64,000 bases of DNA. It comes from Glandiceps talaboti (lineage: Eukaryota > Hemichordata > Enteropneusta > Spengelidae). A model generated the notes under the pieces. The model searched no databases. It was not told the origin of the DNA and saw only the letters and a program-made list of their open reading frames with translations. This document shows positions 46,733 through 59,134 of the stretch, piece by piece. Location of the stretch: NCBI RefSeq assembly GCF_964340395.1, contig NC_135551.1, positions 310,001 through 374,000 of the forward strand. Direction: 5' to 3'. The position numbers and the translations under genes were made by a program. Numbering within the stretch: the stretch's first letter is position 1; each line of letters opens with the position of its first letter.

Positions 46733-47130
46733 CAATTCAATTCAAAATCACTTTATTGTCATCGTCGGAAATTTCTCTTTAGCTTAATTCACCGCAAAGA
46801 GACAAAACTATAATTTACACACAAAATATAGAGAACTGAAGACTAAACAGTGATATACACATACAATAAAGGAAACTAAGAACAAATGTAAGTTACAGAT
46901 TCAGCACAATAAGACGTTGATACATTAATTTTAAAATACAAGTGGACATGAACCTAAATTAAGAATGCTTATTGTGCTTGGTAGAAATTATTTCTTGAAA
47001 ACATTCTTGCAAGCAAGTGGCATTCTATAGCGCATGCCTGAAGGCAACAGTTCGAACTGAGAATGCAGAGGGTGGGAGAGGTCATCGATGATAGCCAATG
47101 CTTTGTATGCTATAAATTGTATCTTGTCAC
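46733..47130 (-). pseudogene. LINE 3' end (L2/CR1-like)
   Basis: On - strand: AYKALAIIDDLSHPL, HSQFELLPSGMRYRMPL and ACKNVFKK then a stop, followed by a 3' UTR with AATAAAGTGATTTTGAATTG and a GAATT-type tail. HPL-EFELLPSGRRYR-P is the usual C-terminal block of CR1/L2 ORF2. 5'-truncated as is typical. Confidence 0.85.
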
Positions 47131-47267
47131 CATCTCCTTTGATAAGTCATCACACTATAACCTTGTACAATATATGTGTGTGTTCTGTTGTTTGTCAGAC
47201 ATACCAGGTTTGGGGTATAGTCAGTAGTCACTCCAGTTACACTAACTTCTCATCATGTTACACAATA

Positions 47268-47575
47268 TTTTTGCTCCCTTGTCAGTGACAGCTGAATAGA
47301 GCTTAAGGGTTAGGTTGATTTGCCATTGTCATCAATCTTCGTCAACTTTTTTAGCTCCGCTATCAGCGAAAGCTGAAAGTGTAGCTTTAGGTATAGGTTG
47401 TATAGAGTATAGAGAGTAGAGTGAATCATAGGTGTCTGTCAAACTTTTCTATTTTCATTATTTTCTCCGAAAGTCAGAATTCTTCGATATTTGGTGTGCA
47501 TGTTCCCTGGGGGGAGGCTATTCAGATTTGTTCATGCCAAGTTGATCTGTGCCATTTTCAATTTTTTATGATTTT
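47268..47575 (+). mobile_element. Family B fragments
   Basis: Two starts: CTCCCTTGTCAGTGACAGCT near 47275 and TTAGCTCCGCTATCAGCGAA near 47351, the second followed by TTTGATATTTGGTGTGCATG-like words shared with 50820 and 49030. The same start closes the window at 63973. The short hairpin (GTCAGTGAC) resembles the plan of families A, C and D. Confidence 0.6.
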
Positions 47576-47658
47576 TAGCACAACTGAACTGAGGTTCAGT
47601 AGTGCTATAGGGATCGCCCGGCGTCTGTCTGTCTGTCTGTCTGTCTGTGTGTGTGTGG

Positions 47659-47697
<39 letters not shown>

Positions 47698-48965
47698 CAA
47701 CTTAAAGTCAAAAACCGCTGAACCGATTGCCACGATATTTGGTGGGTCCATTACCTTGGGTGTCTAGTTGGGAAATTGTTCAAATCAAAATGATCGCATC
47801 ACAGGTGTGTGATTTGGGTCAAAAAATGTGATTTTTGGTCAAAAAACTTAAAGTCAGAAACTACTGGGCAGATTGGTGCGAAATTTGGTGGGAACATTCT
47901 TAAGGGGGTGTAAAGTAAGATTTGTTCATGACGGGATGATTCCATCAGTGATATGCAAATTAGGGCTAAAAATGTGTCTTTTTGGTTGAAAATCTATAAT
48001 TCCAAAACTACTGAGCAGATTGGGCTGAAATTTAATGGGAATGTATCTAGGGATGTATGGACAAAGAAATATTAAGCATACCATGATTCCATGTGTGATA
48101 TGCAAATTAGGTGTAAAAATGTTCATTTTTGGTCAAAAACTTATATCTCAAAAAGTACTTGGTCACCGAGTGTGAAACTTGGTGAGATGTTTCTGAGTGT
48201 TATTCTTCAAAACATTTTGACAAAATTGACCCTTGCGACCATGACCACGCCCTTAGCAACAACCAAATGGCAGTATATTTTGGTCAAATAACAACATCAT
48301 ATGGGAGGCAAATGAGTAAACATTCAAAAAATGTATGCAAATACCGTAGCAACCATGACCACGCCAATAGCAACAGCCAAACGGTCATGTATTTCACAAA
48401 GATAACAACAGGGATTAATAGACAATTGAATAAACGTTCAAAAAATGTATGTAAATTTGCCTAGCAACAAGACCACGCCCATAGCAACTGCCAAATAATC
48501 ATGTATATTGCAAAGATAACAAGGGATTAATAGACAATTAAATAAACATTCAAAAAATGTATGTAAATATGCCTAGCAACAAGACCACGCCCATAGCAAC
48601 AGCCAAATAATCACATATATTGCAAAGATAACAACAGGAATAGAAGACAAATGAATAAATATTCAAAAAATGTATGCAAGTGTGCCTAGCAACAAGACAA
48701 TGCCCATAGCAACAGCCAAATGATCACATATATTGCGAAGATAACAATGGAGATTAATAGACAATTGAATAAACATTCAAAAAATGTATGTAAATATGCC
48801 TAGCAACAAGACCACGTCCTTAGCAACAGCTAATTGATAGCATATATCGTAAAGATAGCAACATGGTTGGATAGGCAACTGGATAGTCATTCACCAAATG
48901 AACACTTATTGTTAGCATGGACTACCATATGGATAAATATTTTTAAAAACTGTACAGTTGTGCTA
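47576..48965 (+). mobile_element. Family A element, full length (1.39 kb)
   Basis: 5' TAGCACAACTGAACTGAGGT with its hairpin partner, CTGT then GT repeats, body, about six tandem units of roughly 110 bp (48230-48840), and 3' CTGTACAGTTGTGCTA. Terminal inverted repeat TAGCACAACTG. With 62241-63635 it defines the family. No coding. Confidence 0.92.
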
Positions 48966-49129
48966 CAACGCCATTGGTGGTATTTTGCTTTCATAAAATG
49001 ACATTTTCATCATCTCCTCACGTACTTCATGTCAGATTGCTTTGATATCTGGTGTGCAGGGGGTAGCTTACTTAGATTTGTTAATTTCAAGTCTTCTTTT
49101 CTATTTTTTATGATTTTTTTCTTGTAATT

Positions 49130-50190
49130 TAAAAAAAGATGAATATGTTAATGAGCATTATGACCGCCGCCATATTGGAAATCAGTCCGCGAGACTTTAG
49201 GTAAACTTCAACTTTTCAAAAGACACTATTGACGTCAAACAAGCAATGTAATATGTGCTGTAGTCTTAATTCTACGCATTGTGCGCCCAAATGACAAATA
49301 TTTGTTTGAAACAGGGTTGTAAACTTCAAATCCAAATTCTCCACCCTCCTACAGAATGGTTCATTCCAGTATATGCACCTCACGATCAAGTGAGAAGTCG
49401 TGCATGCCTGAACTGAAGTGTATGGGACGATTTTTGACAGAGTCAGTCGTCAATAAAAACGATAATACTCTTTCTAAAATTATCACATTTTGAAAGGGAA
49501 AGTACTTTGTGGTTCATTTATGGAGTTTTGTTTTTGTACGATCAATATTGGTGGCAAAATTACAGCGTCAAAATTACCGATGTGGTAATGCACGACAAGT
49601 GAGTTTCTGTACGGCGACAATCCCAAGTACCCGGATGCACGAGGGACTAACCCGGAAGCAAGTCGTTGCCAGCCATACGTTACAGTGGTAACATCGTCTG
49701 AGAAATCGCTGCGTTCAGAGTGTCATTATTCACAGAATTATTTTTTTCGAGTGAAAACCCGTCTTGAATTGTATAACTCTAACAAATGAAGACATGTCAA
49801 GTTATATTTTGAAAGTTGTATTGCTAGTTTGAGACGATTTCCTCACGTACTATCGAGGCTTGGACCTTACTCCAGTTCAGCGGGAAGTTTAGCCAGTCCG
49901 ATAATTTTTTCTGGTTTAGTTTACAACACTTTTGATCACATGGCTGAGAATGACTCTCTTCCAGGTACTTGTCGCCGTACGGAAACTAAGATGGCGATTA
50001 ATACATTGCTTCCCTATATATATCTACTACAACTAGTACAAGTTGAATGTTGTTGACTTGGTAAATTTGTTAGAAAATTGAAATTCAAATTGCCTCAAAA
50101 TTATTTTAGATCCCTAGTTTATTTCATTCATCATTAACATTTTCCAGGGTTAAAGCTGTAAGACACTGGAATTATTTATAGCCAACCTCA
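49130..50190. other. Intronic stretch, nothing identified
   Basis: Follows a decayed family B scrap (48990-49125). Short frames at 49509-49691 and 49829-50056 match nothing and lack paired splice sites in phase. Confidence 0.5.
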
Positions 50191-50212
50191 AAATCCTCTT
50201 TTTTTTCTTTTT

Positions 50213-50806
50213 CTTGTGTGCATTTCCCAGTCATTTTTTTTTCAGAGATTTTGTGCAATTTTTCATAACAGTAGATTTATGTTATAAAACGGTGACTATG
50301 GTATAAAAGTACAATACATTACCAACTTCTGTGTAAAATGTGTTTTATAGTGAGACATCATATGAAACCAGTAACCACTTTATTACATCGCTAAAACAAA
50401 ACTGCATAGTGAAGAACTGAACCACTTCTACATGTCGCCAAAATACAAAAAAAAACAAAAACAAAAACAGCGGAGCTATTCTGACCGATAGGTCGCTTGT
50501 TTCTTTTTCTTGTGTGCATTTCCCAGTCATTTCTTTTCTGAGATTTTGTGTAATTTTTCATAACAGTAGATTTTTGTTATAAAATGGTTACTATGGTATA
50601 AAAGTACAATACATTACCAACTTCTGCGTAAAATGTGTTTTATAGTGAGACATCATATGAAACCAGTAACCACTTTATTACATCGCTAAAACAAAACTGC
50701 ATAGTGAAGAGCTGAAGAACTGAACTACTTCTACATGTCACCAAAATAAAAAATTAAATTAAAAAAAAAACAGCGGAGCTATTCTGACCGATAGGTCGCT
50801 TGTTTT
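50213..50806 (+). repeat. 296-bp direct tandem duplication
   Basis: CTTGTGTGCATTTCCCAGTC starts at 50213 and 50509. Both units end with a family B-like GCGGAGCTATTCTGACCGAT plus AGGTCGCTTGTTT. The copies are nearly the same, so the duplication is fairly recent. Confidence 0.93.
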
Positions 50807-50922
50807 TATTTTGTTCTCCGAAACCGACAGTCAGAATACTTTGATATTTGGTGTGCATGTTCCTTTGGGGAGGTTATTCAGATTTTTCATGCCAAGATGA
50901 TCTATGCCATTTTCAATTTTTT

Positions 50923-50990
50923 TAGCACAACTGAACTGATAGGATTCAGTAATGTCATAGGCATGGCAAAGAGTCTGTCTTTCTGTGTGG

Positions 50991-51027
<37 letters not shown>

Positions 51028-51135
51028 CATCTTAAAGTCAAACCGCCAGACCGATTGCCATGATATTTGGTGGGTGTATTACCTTGGGTGTCTAGTTGGG
51101 AATTTTTCAAATCGAAATGACCTTACTACCGGTGT
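50923..51135 (+). mobile_element. Family A 5' fragment, joined to family B
   Basis: TAGCACAACTGAACTGATAG hairpin, GT run, body to ATGACCTTACTACC. A family B body precedes it (50815-50915). Truncated where the next family A copy begins. Confidence 0.82.
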
Positions 51136-52166
51136 GTGATTAGCACAACTGAACTGAGGTTCAGTTGTGCTATAGGGATCGCTCTGTGTCTCTTTGTCTG
51201 TGTGTGGTGTGTGTGTGTGTGTGTAAACGATTTAAACTGCTTTGATATTTTGGTGGTCATGTTACTTCTGATGTCTAGAGGGAAAATTGTTAGTGAACAT
51301 GATTGCATCAGAGATGTGGATTTTGGGTCAAAAAATGTTATTTTTGGTCAAAAATCTTAAACTCCAAAAGTACTGGGCAGATTGGTATGAAATTTGGTGG
51401 GAACATTCTTAGGGGTGAGGGAATTAAGATTTGTTCATGACATGATGATTCCCATAGTATTATGCAAATTAGGGCTTAGAATGTTTCTTTTTGGTCAAAA
51501 ACCTATAATTCCAAAACTACTGAGCAGATTGGGCTGAAATGTAATAGAGATGCATCTGTGGGTGTATAGATGAAAAATATTAAGCATATAACGATCTCAT
51601 CAGTAATATGCAAATTAGGTGTAAAATGTGAATTTTGGTCAAAAATTTATATCTCAAAAAGTACTTGGTCAATGAGACAAACTTGTTGAGATGTTTCTAG
51701 AAGTGTTATTCTGCAGATTTTCTTCAAAATATTTTGACACAATTATAACCAAATGGCAGTATATTTTGGTCAAATAACATCAGGCAAGTGAGTAAAGATT
51801 CAAAAAATGTATGCAGATATCCCTAGCAACCATGATCACGTCCATAGTAACAGCCAAATGGTCGTATATTTCACAAAGATAACAACATGGATTAATAAAC
51901 AATTGAACAAACATTCAAATAATGTATGCAAATATGCCTAGCAACAAGACCATGCCCATAGCAACTACGAAATGGTCACATATATTGCAAAGATATCAAC
52001 AGGGATTCATAGACAAGTGAATAAACATTTTAAAAAATGTATGCATATATGTCTAGCAACATGATCACATCCATAGCAACAGCCAAATGATCACGTATAT
52101 TGCAAAGATAACAGGGCTGGATAGGCAACTGGGATAATCATTCAGCAAATGAACCCCTATATCTAG

Positions 52167-55100
52167 TCTATCTGCTAGACCTCAGATGTTCTTCTGATAC
52201 AATATGACACAGGACAGAACATCGCTATCGAGGATGGAACATCCAAGGTCTAGCAAATTTGATCTCTGCAGTTCAGGATATGAATAACTGCCAATCAGAG
52301 AACCGCATTAGCGACAAGCACAAACAGAGGACAATAGATAATTTTTCATGCATATTCAGCTTAAGGAGGGGCTTGTAAAAATAACCACCAATGCGTTAAC
52401 TGAAATGTGTGAATAACAACGTCTACACACTCAACAAACTCACAATTACCATAAACCGATAAGCCATAGTAATGACGTAACACTTGCATGCAGAGATTCC
52501 CCACCATAGGTTTACCATGGCATTGTCTGAACAACTCAGGAAAGCAATTGAACATGGCAAAACAAAACTTTCACTGGACGTCTTACATTCATCGCATTCA
52601 TTTCCTGATGTTGCCAGTTAATTAGTGACTGTGAGCAATATTGAGATTTCAATTGACAATTACCGAGACATACATTTATTTTGTAAGTGATGTGGCCGCA
52701 TGCCGACTCAGCAGAAATTCGTTTCCGTATTTATGTTACAATGTTTACACAAATTGTGTGACAAATTTCAAGTACATAATACTTTCTGAATGGGGTAACT
52801 ACTTGCTGTGTCATGGGTATAAGAACAACAAATTGTTTGAGATGTGTATAGAAATATCCTAGGTCACCGCATCACCACATAAAAAATAAATGTATCTATA
52901 AAGTAACCAGCCTAAGAAGTTGCCGGTAATTTTTTTACCGACACATTTTGAAGGTCACACTTGCAAGTAATTTATACAATGCACTGTAAACTAAATATCC
53001 TGATTGACATAGTCTGGACTGATGTACTCTGGCTCCGAATGTATCAAAGCATACAGATAGACAATGTTGTTGACATTAATTGTGATTGACACTTCCATTA
53101 GATAGCAATGGACGACCGTTCACATGAGCAGCGTACACAAATTTGATAGGATCATTCTTCTTATACATGACTGTCGGCAAGCCATTTCGACATAATTTTG
53201 CCATTTTCTGGTTTTTAAAATTTATTCGCTACTCCCGTTTGCCCCTGACATTGATGATTTTAGTTCAACGTCTCTTCGCAAATCATGATACGTAGTTTGA
53301 CATGTCGACATAGTACAGCAGATAGCCTACACAGTGGAGTACCACCGTCGGTTTCAGTATGAGTAAACGGCAAATAACCAATTTCTTTTCTCTGGCTAGT
53401 AAGCTAGGTAGGAGTGATGGAAATGATTAACAACCCGCTAATATAGCAACGAGACAGCAGGCAAATTGTGCCTTCCGAAATACTTCCCACGCTAGGCCTT
53501 TTGTTGTTATTGCAGCAAATTTGCACTTCCGTATGTGATCTAGCGCACTGTGTGCATGTCTGTTACTGTACATGTAACAATATCAGTATGTATCAAGTCT
53601 CGTATCATCTTTACTTTAATTTATTTTAAGTGACCAATGATTGAGTTAATTTACAAAATCTTCAGAGGAATTAGTGTGGTGTAGACATTCACTGGTAGAA
53701 AGTCAAAAATGATTCACGCAATACTCAACTTCCAAACACTTACGGCACTCAGTGGTGAAATGACCCAATATATGTTATCAATTTCACATCGCACATCAGT
53801 CGTCTGCTATGAAATATTTGAGTAAACCAAACGAAAAAAAATCCTACCGAATACTAATTGTACGTCATGCATGATGTTTAGAACTAGCTGCATTTATTTG
53901 TAGATTAATTACGTGACTCCATCTGACTTGCACATGTAAAACGGGACGGGTTCCCCCAGTCACCCCATTACTTTTCCAAGTATATTCACATTCAGTCTCA
54001 CTGAAAAACTTCAAGATGGAAATATCGTAAAATTAAAACCCCGAGAACAAGTACCTAAAACGTAGCCATCAATAGCAACTTTTACACAAGCAATATATTC
54101 ACAGATACATGTACCTCAAATGCTCACAGTGTTTGAACTTTTATGGGTGTGATGCTCGCATGTCAGCCTAAAATGAAGCGTTAAACTTATAATCGATAGT
54201 CAATACAAAGGAAATCCACAAAATCTGAAGAGAATATTTACGGTGCTATCTCGGCAACAACTTCTTTGATAGCAGTTTCTGTAAATACGGTGGCGAGGAC
54301 ATCGTGTGCTCTAATATAAGGTATCTTTTCACATAACGAAAACATCTCACACGTGTTAAATTCTGGGCAATCCAGTTGTTGAAATAGCAAATTAACCTCG
54401 TTCTCCTAATATTTCGCATAAGTTTGACTCTGCAATTCGACCGTGAGGAAAACCCAAAAGTAGCAACATTTTGAAACGGGTAGTACGCTGACATCTCACT
54501 CACATTTTCAGTGTGACCTCTTCCATTTGCGTTACTGTTAGAGAAATTGAAGCGATTGCTTCCAGTCAAACATGAGAATGGAAAAAGGCACAAAAACAGA
54601 GGAAAGAACCCTCAAAATCACAGTACACGCTACAATTGCAGCGAGTATAAGACATGGCTTGAGTGAACCATGTAAATGTTACATGGAAGGCCAATTCATT
54701 GAAGGGGTGGGCGGTGTGGTACATCAATCATAATAACAATATTTATGATTCTTTGCTGACTTCGATGTTTTTTTTATATATTGATGGTCCTGAATAAAGA
54801 TTAGCAAGCTTACGAAAGTGTGATAGTAAAGTTGAGTATATAAATACAAATATGTTTATGCCAACTTACAACCAGTACATGATTGAAATGGTTTCTCCCG
54901 AACAAAGTTTTATGACTTCACCCGTGGTACTACACCACTGTTCTTATAAAGTATGCGGCGACATCAGTTACAATATAAACATGTGTCTCGGTAATTGTCG
55001 ATCGAACTCTCAATATTGCGCACTAATTAGCTGGTAACATCGGTAGTTTGCTGTCCGGGAAATTAGTGCGACGACTGTAAACGATAAGCAGATTACAGCC

Positions 55101-55549
55101 ATCGCTGCCTTTTTGCAAGGTGACGATGTTTTCATCAATCTTCCAACTGGCTACGGAAAGTCCGTAATATTCCAGATATCCATGACTCCTCTTGATGTGC
55201 TCTCCATAAATTTTCACCGGTGTTTTTTGCATTTTTCAAATATGAGTAGCGAACTACTCACAATAGCAAACGCTAGTACTAGTGTTGTAGTATAGTAGTA
55301 TTACCATGTGTAGTTTGTTATGATCACGTGATATTGTACATTAGTATGTATGTATTATAGAGGTCATAGGTTATTGAATATATTAAAGTATATATATGCA
55401 TATATGGCCCAACCCACCGCTTAACGTAATCTCAATGGAATGTCCAGTCTGAAAATGACATTTGCTAGACTGTTCAGGCAAGCCCTCACTGCGAACTTCG
55501 TTCGCTTATAGTATCGAAAGAAAGTCCAAACATCTAGCAGCAAGACTAA
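52167..55549. mobile_element. Element G (3.38 kb) with RecQ-like fragment, hairpin TIRs and 11-bp target repeat
   Basis: Flanked by CCTATATCTAG (52156-52166) and CCTATACCTAG (55550-55560). Each end carries CTGCTAGA near the tip and GTCTAGCAAA further in, inverted between the ends, so each terminus can also fold on itself. Inside: a stretch (52920-53100) similar to the region before the hAT remnant, an ATG at 53359 with MSKRQITNFFSLASK then a stop, unidentified frames (54246-54593 on -), and a RecQ-like fragment near the right end. Confidence 0.75.
55070..55200 (+). pseudogene. RecQ-like helicase fragment in element G
   Basis: TVNDKQITAIAAFLQGDDVF then INLPTGYGKSVIFQIS. The Q-motif-like KQ, the GDDVF block and Walker A (PTGYGKS) are the start of a RecQ-type superfamily 2 helicase. 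Nothing after Walker A is recognisable, so it is a fragment. Confidence 0.8.
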
Positions 55550-55625
55550 CCTATACCTAGCATAGCTCAGCATGTGGGTGAACATTTTAAAAAACTGTAC
55601 AGTTGTGCTACAATGCCGTTGGCAC

Positions 55626-55962
55626 TATTGATAATTGGGCAAGATATTAACTATACAAGCTCCAAATTTTATATAGTTTATAATAATTTTCCAATTGAGG
55701 GATACATCATGTATACTTACTACCTATAGCACAGAATTTTGTATTCCAACAATGTGTGTAAGACCAAAAAATCCATGGTTTCCTATGGGAGGCATTCAGT
55801 TTAAATCTGGTTCTTGCATGCACTTACTCACATACCCTGTCTCTCAATTTCCTTCTCTTCAACACCAAATGACAACTCCCACACTTTTCTTGTGACAAAC
55901 TAGGAATTACATGTGTTTATAGCACTGATAGTTATTATTAGTGTATGTTATTTGTATGACAG
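55626..55962. other. Last 340 bp of intron before exon f
   Basis: No repeat family seen. A scrap GGAGGCATTCAGTTTAAATC near 55788 also occurs at about 2237. The branch point and pyrimidine tract for exon f must lie here; the tract is weak. Confidence 0.4.
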
Positions 55963-56140
55963 TGAAGTCAATCTACCAACATCAGTAACAACTGACAGTG
56001 TATCTGACAAAACAGTAGCAGCTGTATCACAAGAAGATACCACCACATCAGAGGCATCTAACTGGTCAGCCACTGGCTCAGTTTTTACTCAGGTTCAACC
56101 AAATACCAATCCCACTGCCCCCTCACCAACTCCAAATCAG
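55963..56140 (+). CDS. ITSN1: Intersectin exon f (SH3A-SH3B linker)
   Basis: Acceptor TTGTATGACAG, donor GTAATT. The first T completes a Ser codon, then EVNLPTSVTTDSV, later TSEASNWSATGSV and PTAPSPTPNQ, ending in phase 0. The stretch is low complexity (Ser/Thr/Pro/Gln/Asn) and of the right size for the linker between SH3A and SH3B; the lone NW lies where vertebrate ITSN1 has NNWADF. The following junction NQ/GT parallels the vertebrate GQ/GE junction just before SH3B. Support comes from phase, splice sites and context more than from sequence identity. Confidence 0.82.
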
Positions 56141-56364
56141 GTAATTCAATCTTTAACTTTCGTTCAGAGTTCGACAGTCGCTCGCGCCTTTTTTTCCTAC
56201 GCTCTGATCCAGCGCAACAATACTATAATCACATACTGATTTTGAGGGCCGAAGGCCCGAGCGACTGTTGTTCTTTGCCACGCCCTCACACAGTAACAGT
56301 AGGGACATTTTTATTGTAGACTATTTGACATTTAGGTCATAGTTCACAAAGCTTGTCAATCAAA

Positions 56365-56580
56365 ATGAACATGGTGTCGCTGGAGTCACCAAGCAAGTCA
56401 ACATATCGAGACGCGTTGGAGAAACTTGGATACTCACACTTGAAAGACTTTCAGAGAAGAATTTAGATGCCAATGTCTCTGGGAAAGATGTTTTCGTTAG
56501 TGTACGACAGGAAGTGGTAAGTCCATAGCCTATGAAGCCCAGGCTATGAAGTCGCTCCGATCGTTCTCAATACAGCTAAG
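56365..56580 (+). pseudogene. RecQ-like helicase fragment in element H
   Basis: MNMVSLESPSKSTYRDALEK, LGYSHLKDFQRR, frameshift, LDANVSGKDVFVSV, frameshift, TGSGKSIAYEAQAM. The F-DFQ motif and Walker A TGSGKS fit the N-terminus of a RecQ-type helicase. It differs from the fragment in element G (PTGYGKS), so the two come from different helicase lineages or copies. Confidence 0.78.
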
Positions 56581-56784
56581 AATTGATAGCGCTAATATAA
56601 TCCCATATATACACGTCGAAGGCCCTTTTATTTGTGGTAATTTTGCTAAACAATATGGAAGTGGTAACAACCTAGCGATAGCTCCTGCTAAACGGCAGTT
56701 TTACATGTGTTCCGACCATTGACATCTACCGTACTGTGACCAAGTCATTATGAATATATGACGTATGTAATTACCGATTTACCG

Positions 56785-57640
56785 CATTCGTTTTCAATAA
56801 GAATGGAAATCTGAGGTACATTTCTCAAAATTACTTTCGGTCAGATGTCAGAAAAGTTACGCCGACTTTGCCGTTGATAACTTTACGCAGCTGTCAATCA
56901 ACATGTAGTACGCACAAACGAACTAATCCTAATGATGCTTACATTTATCTCCAAAATAAACACGATAGCTGGAAATCACGATAGTATGCCATATACATGT
57001 ACATGATTACAAAAAGTAAATTTGTCATTGACGTCAATTCTAGCCGTCTTCTTTGCTTGTAACCAAGTTATGAGAACATGGAGTACAGATATTCTCTGTG
57101 TCTTGCACAACGACCAATCCCAATCAGAATGGGTGAAAAATGCATCGACCGCCTCTCTCTGATCTTCGATGACAATAATTGACATCTTACTCATCCTGAC
57201 TGCAAGTTCAGACTGACTGTTCTAAACTTTGACTGCACAAATTATAACATGTTAGTATGTTGTACCACAGACAACTTGTCTGTGGTTGTACCATCATTTC
57301 ACATCCATTTCTATACACAACCACCCTTGGTGTACGCGATCCATTGCTATGAAGTGTTCATAGATAGATCTTCTGTCAGTGTCACGTCTGTAGCCTTTGT
57401 TCGTACGATTGTGGCGTTGACTATCATAAAATTTCAATATTTTCCATGGCCAATAAAGTAGGAAGTGTGCCATATGTCGAAAGAAGAACAGTTGCCCTAC
57501 GATTATCCATTTATGAGCATTGTTCTAATTTAGAACTACCTCGAAGTGTATAAACTACAAGTTTTTATTGTCTCGATTTTGTTTCGTACAGTAATTGTTA
57601 GTATCGCATTTCATTTGAAAATGGTTTCAACGAGATTCGC
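56785..57640 (+). repeat. Inverted duplication, arm 1
   Basis: Matches 59135-59805 plus 60720-60890 in reverse complement, e.g. CATATGTCGAAAGAAGAACA and ATCCTAATGATGCTTACATT. Arm 1 lies inside element H, arm 2 outside it. Confidence 0.88.
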
Positions 57641-58928
57641 ATTGTTTGAATATGTAACTGTTACAATAAAATGTTCACAGTGTAGCAAAAACTTCAACTA
57701 AGTAAAGAAGCCTGAAGTTCGGTATGGTATTGGGTATTTTTACTCATGATTGCCTGTATTGATCTTTCTCCAACTGTAAAATTTAACAAATCAGATGATC
57801 ATGAAATGCTAAATTGTTGTCTGACGTACTTCAATTTATTGGGGTCACTATATTTTTTTCTTCTCTTTTTCATTATCCAGCCGACACAAAGGTTCAACCC
57901 CCCCCCCCCCCCAACAACAAAAATCACATAAAAAGAAAACATCAAGGAGGAAAAGACACAACAAACTGTCATCATATATATGTAGCATCGTGATAAAGAT
58001 TACGTAAATTGACTCCTCAATCGGAATCTGAAATAATGGGGTGCAATATCTTTAGGTATATATAGTCTCGGTACTCTGAGGAGGCACTAGTTGAAGACTT
58101 GTCGGATCGGAGCACGACCTCCGTGCCGTGGTAAATATGCAGGCACCTTTCGTGAGGTATAAACATTTCTGTTTTTGTTTCAGGTAGAACGTTTACCATT
58201 TGCACATTTGAATAGTATCTATGCCTCACTATCACACATTTTATACATGAATTTTTTTTACTATATAATATGCTAGCTGCAGTCGAGGGAAGGTAAAAAA
58301 GGGTGTCCAAAACATCTATTGCTTGAGTGGCGTGTCGGTCGGAGTTGGTACAATAAGTCGACTTCTGTAGCACTCTCGCTACCACATACTGTAACAGCTG
58401 CTAAACAAGGCAATAGACTAGTGAGCATGATAATGTATCGGGCGTTGAGGTCGTCAACGAGGTCATTTACGAATGTTAAAAAAACGTGCGGTTTCAAGCT
58501 TTAACAAAGTAAGATAGGAAAGGAAAAAGTACTTGATTATGACCATCAAAATGCATTTACGAGGTCAAATTTGCGCTGCAGTTTACGTGTGTTGAATGTT
58601 GAGTGACCTTACATTGAACTGTATGCAAATCATATGATAGAGTAACGCCCCATTAAATGACGTCACATCATGAATAAGTAATAGAAACGGAGATGGCTCA
58701 AGCGAGAACAGTTGCTCAGGCCTTCGGCCCTCGATATCAGTATGGGATTATAGTAGTATTACGCGGATCGGAGTACCCCAATGACTTAAGTTTAGATAAA
58801 ACGTAGGGAAAAAAAGGCACTAGCTACTGTCGACAGTCTAAAAGAAAATCAGAAATATAGCTCTCTTCCTTCAATGACAACTGAGTACTAGAAGGCTAAT
58901 ATCCTTCTATTTCGTTGTTGATAATTTT

Positions 58929-59131
58929 TAGCACAACTGAACTGATAAGGTTTAGTAGTGCTACAGGCATTGCTAAGTGTCTGTCTGTCTGTCTGTATGT
59001 GGATGTGTGTGTACGGTGTGTGTATATAAACAACTTAAAGTCAAAAACCACTGGACCACTTGCCATGATATTCGGTGGGTATATTACCTTTGGTGTCTAG
59101 TTTGAAAATTGTTCAAATCAAAATGATCTTA
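58929..59131 (+). mobile_element. Family A 5' fragment
   Basis: TAGCACAACTGAACTGATAA, CTGT and GT repeats, then body to AATGATCTTACCACC. It stops at almost the same body position as the fragment ending at 51135. Confidence 0.85.
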
Positions 59132-59134
59132 CCA

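Larger units (their letters stand above)
51141..55610 (+). mobile_element. Family A element split by the 3.4-kb element G
   Basis: 5' hairpin at 51141, body and about three tandem units to 52166; the missing 3' end (AACATTTTAAAAAACTGTAC, AGTTGTGCTA) resumes at 55561-55610. Intact copies read ACACCTATACCTAGTATGGA at the break. Confidence 0.88.
56172..58832. mobile_element. Element H (2.66 kb), TIR element with RecQ-like fragment
   Basis: Ends CGACAGTCGCTCGCGCC and (complement) CGACAGTAGCTAGTGCC are inverted; similarity continues over about 100 bp, including GAGGGCCGAAGGCC and CATACTGAT. It begins only 32 bp after exon f. Contains a helicase fragment at the left and one arm of an inverted duplication. 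Frames at 58017-58497 (-) are unidentified. Confidence 0.82.

Noticed and set aside
46517-46813. Cys/Val-rich ORFs (MCVCVCV and HTHTHTH)
   Set aside because: Simple GT/CA microsatellite.
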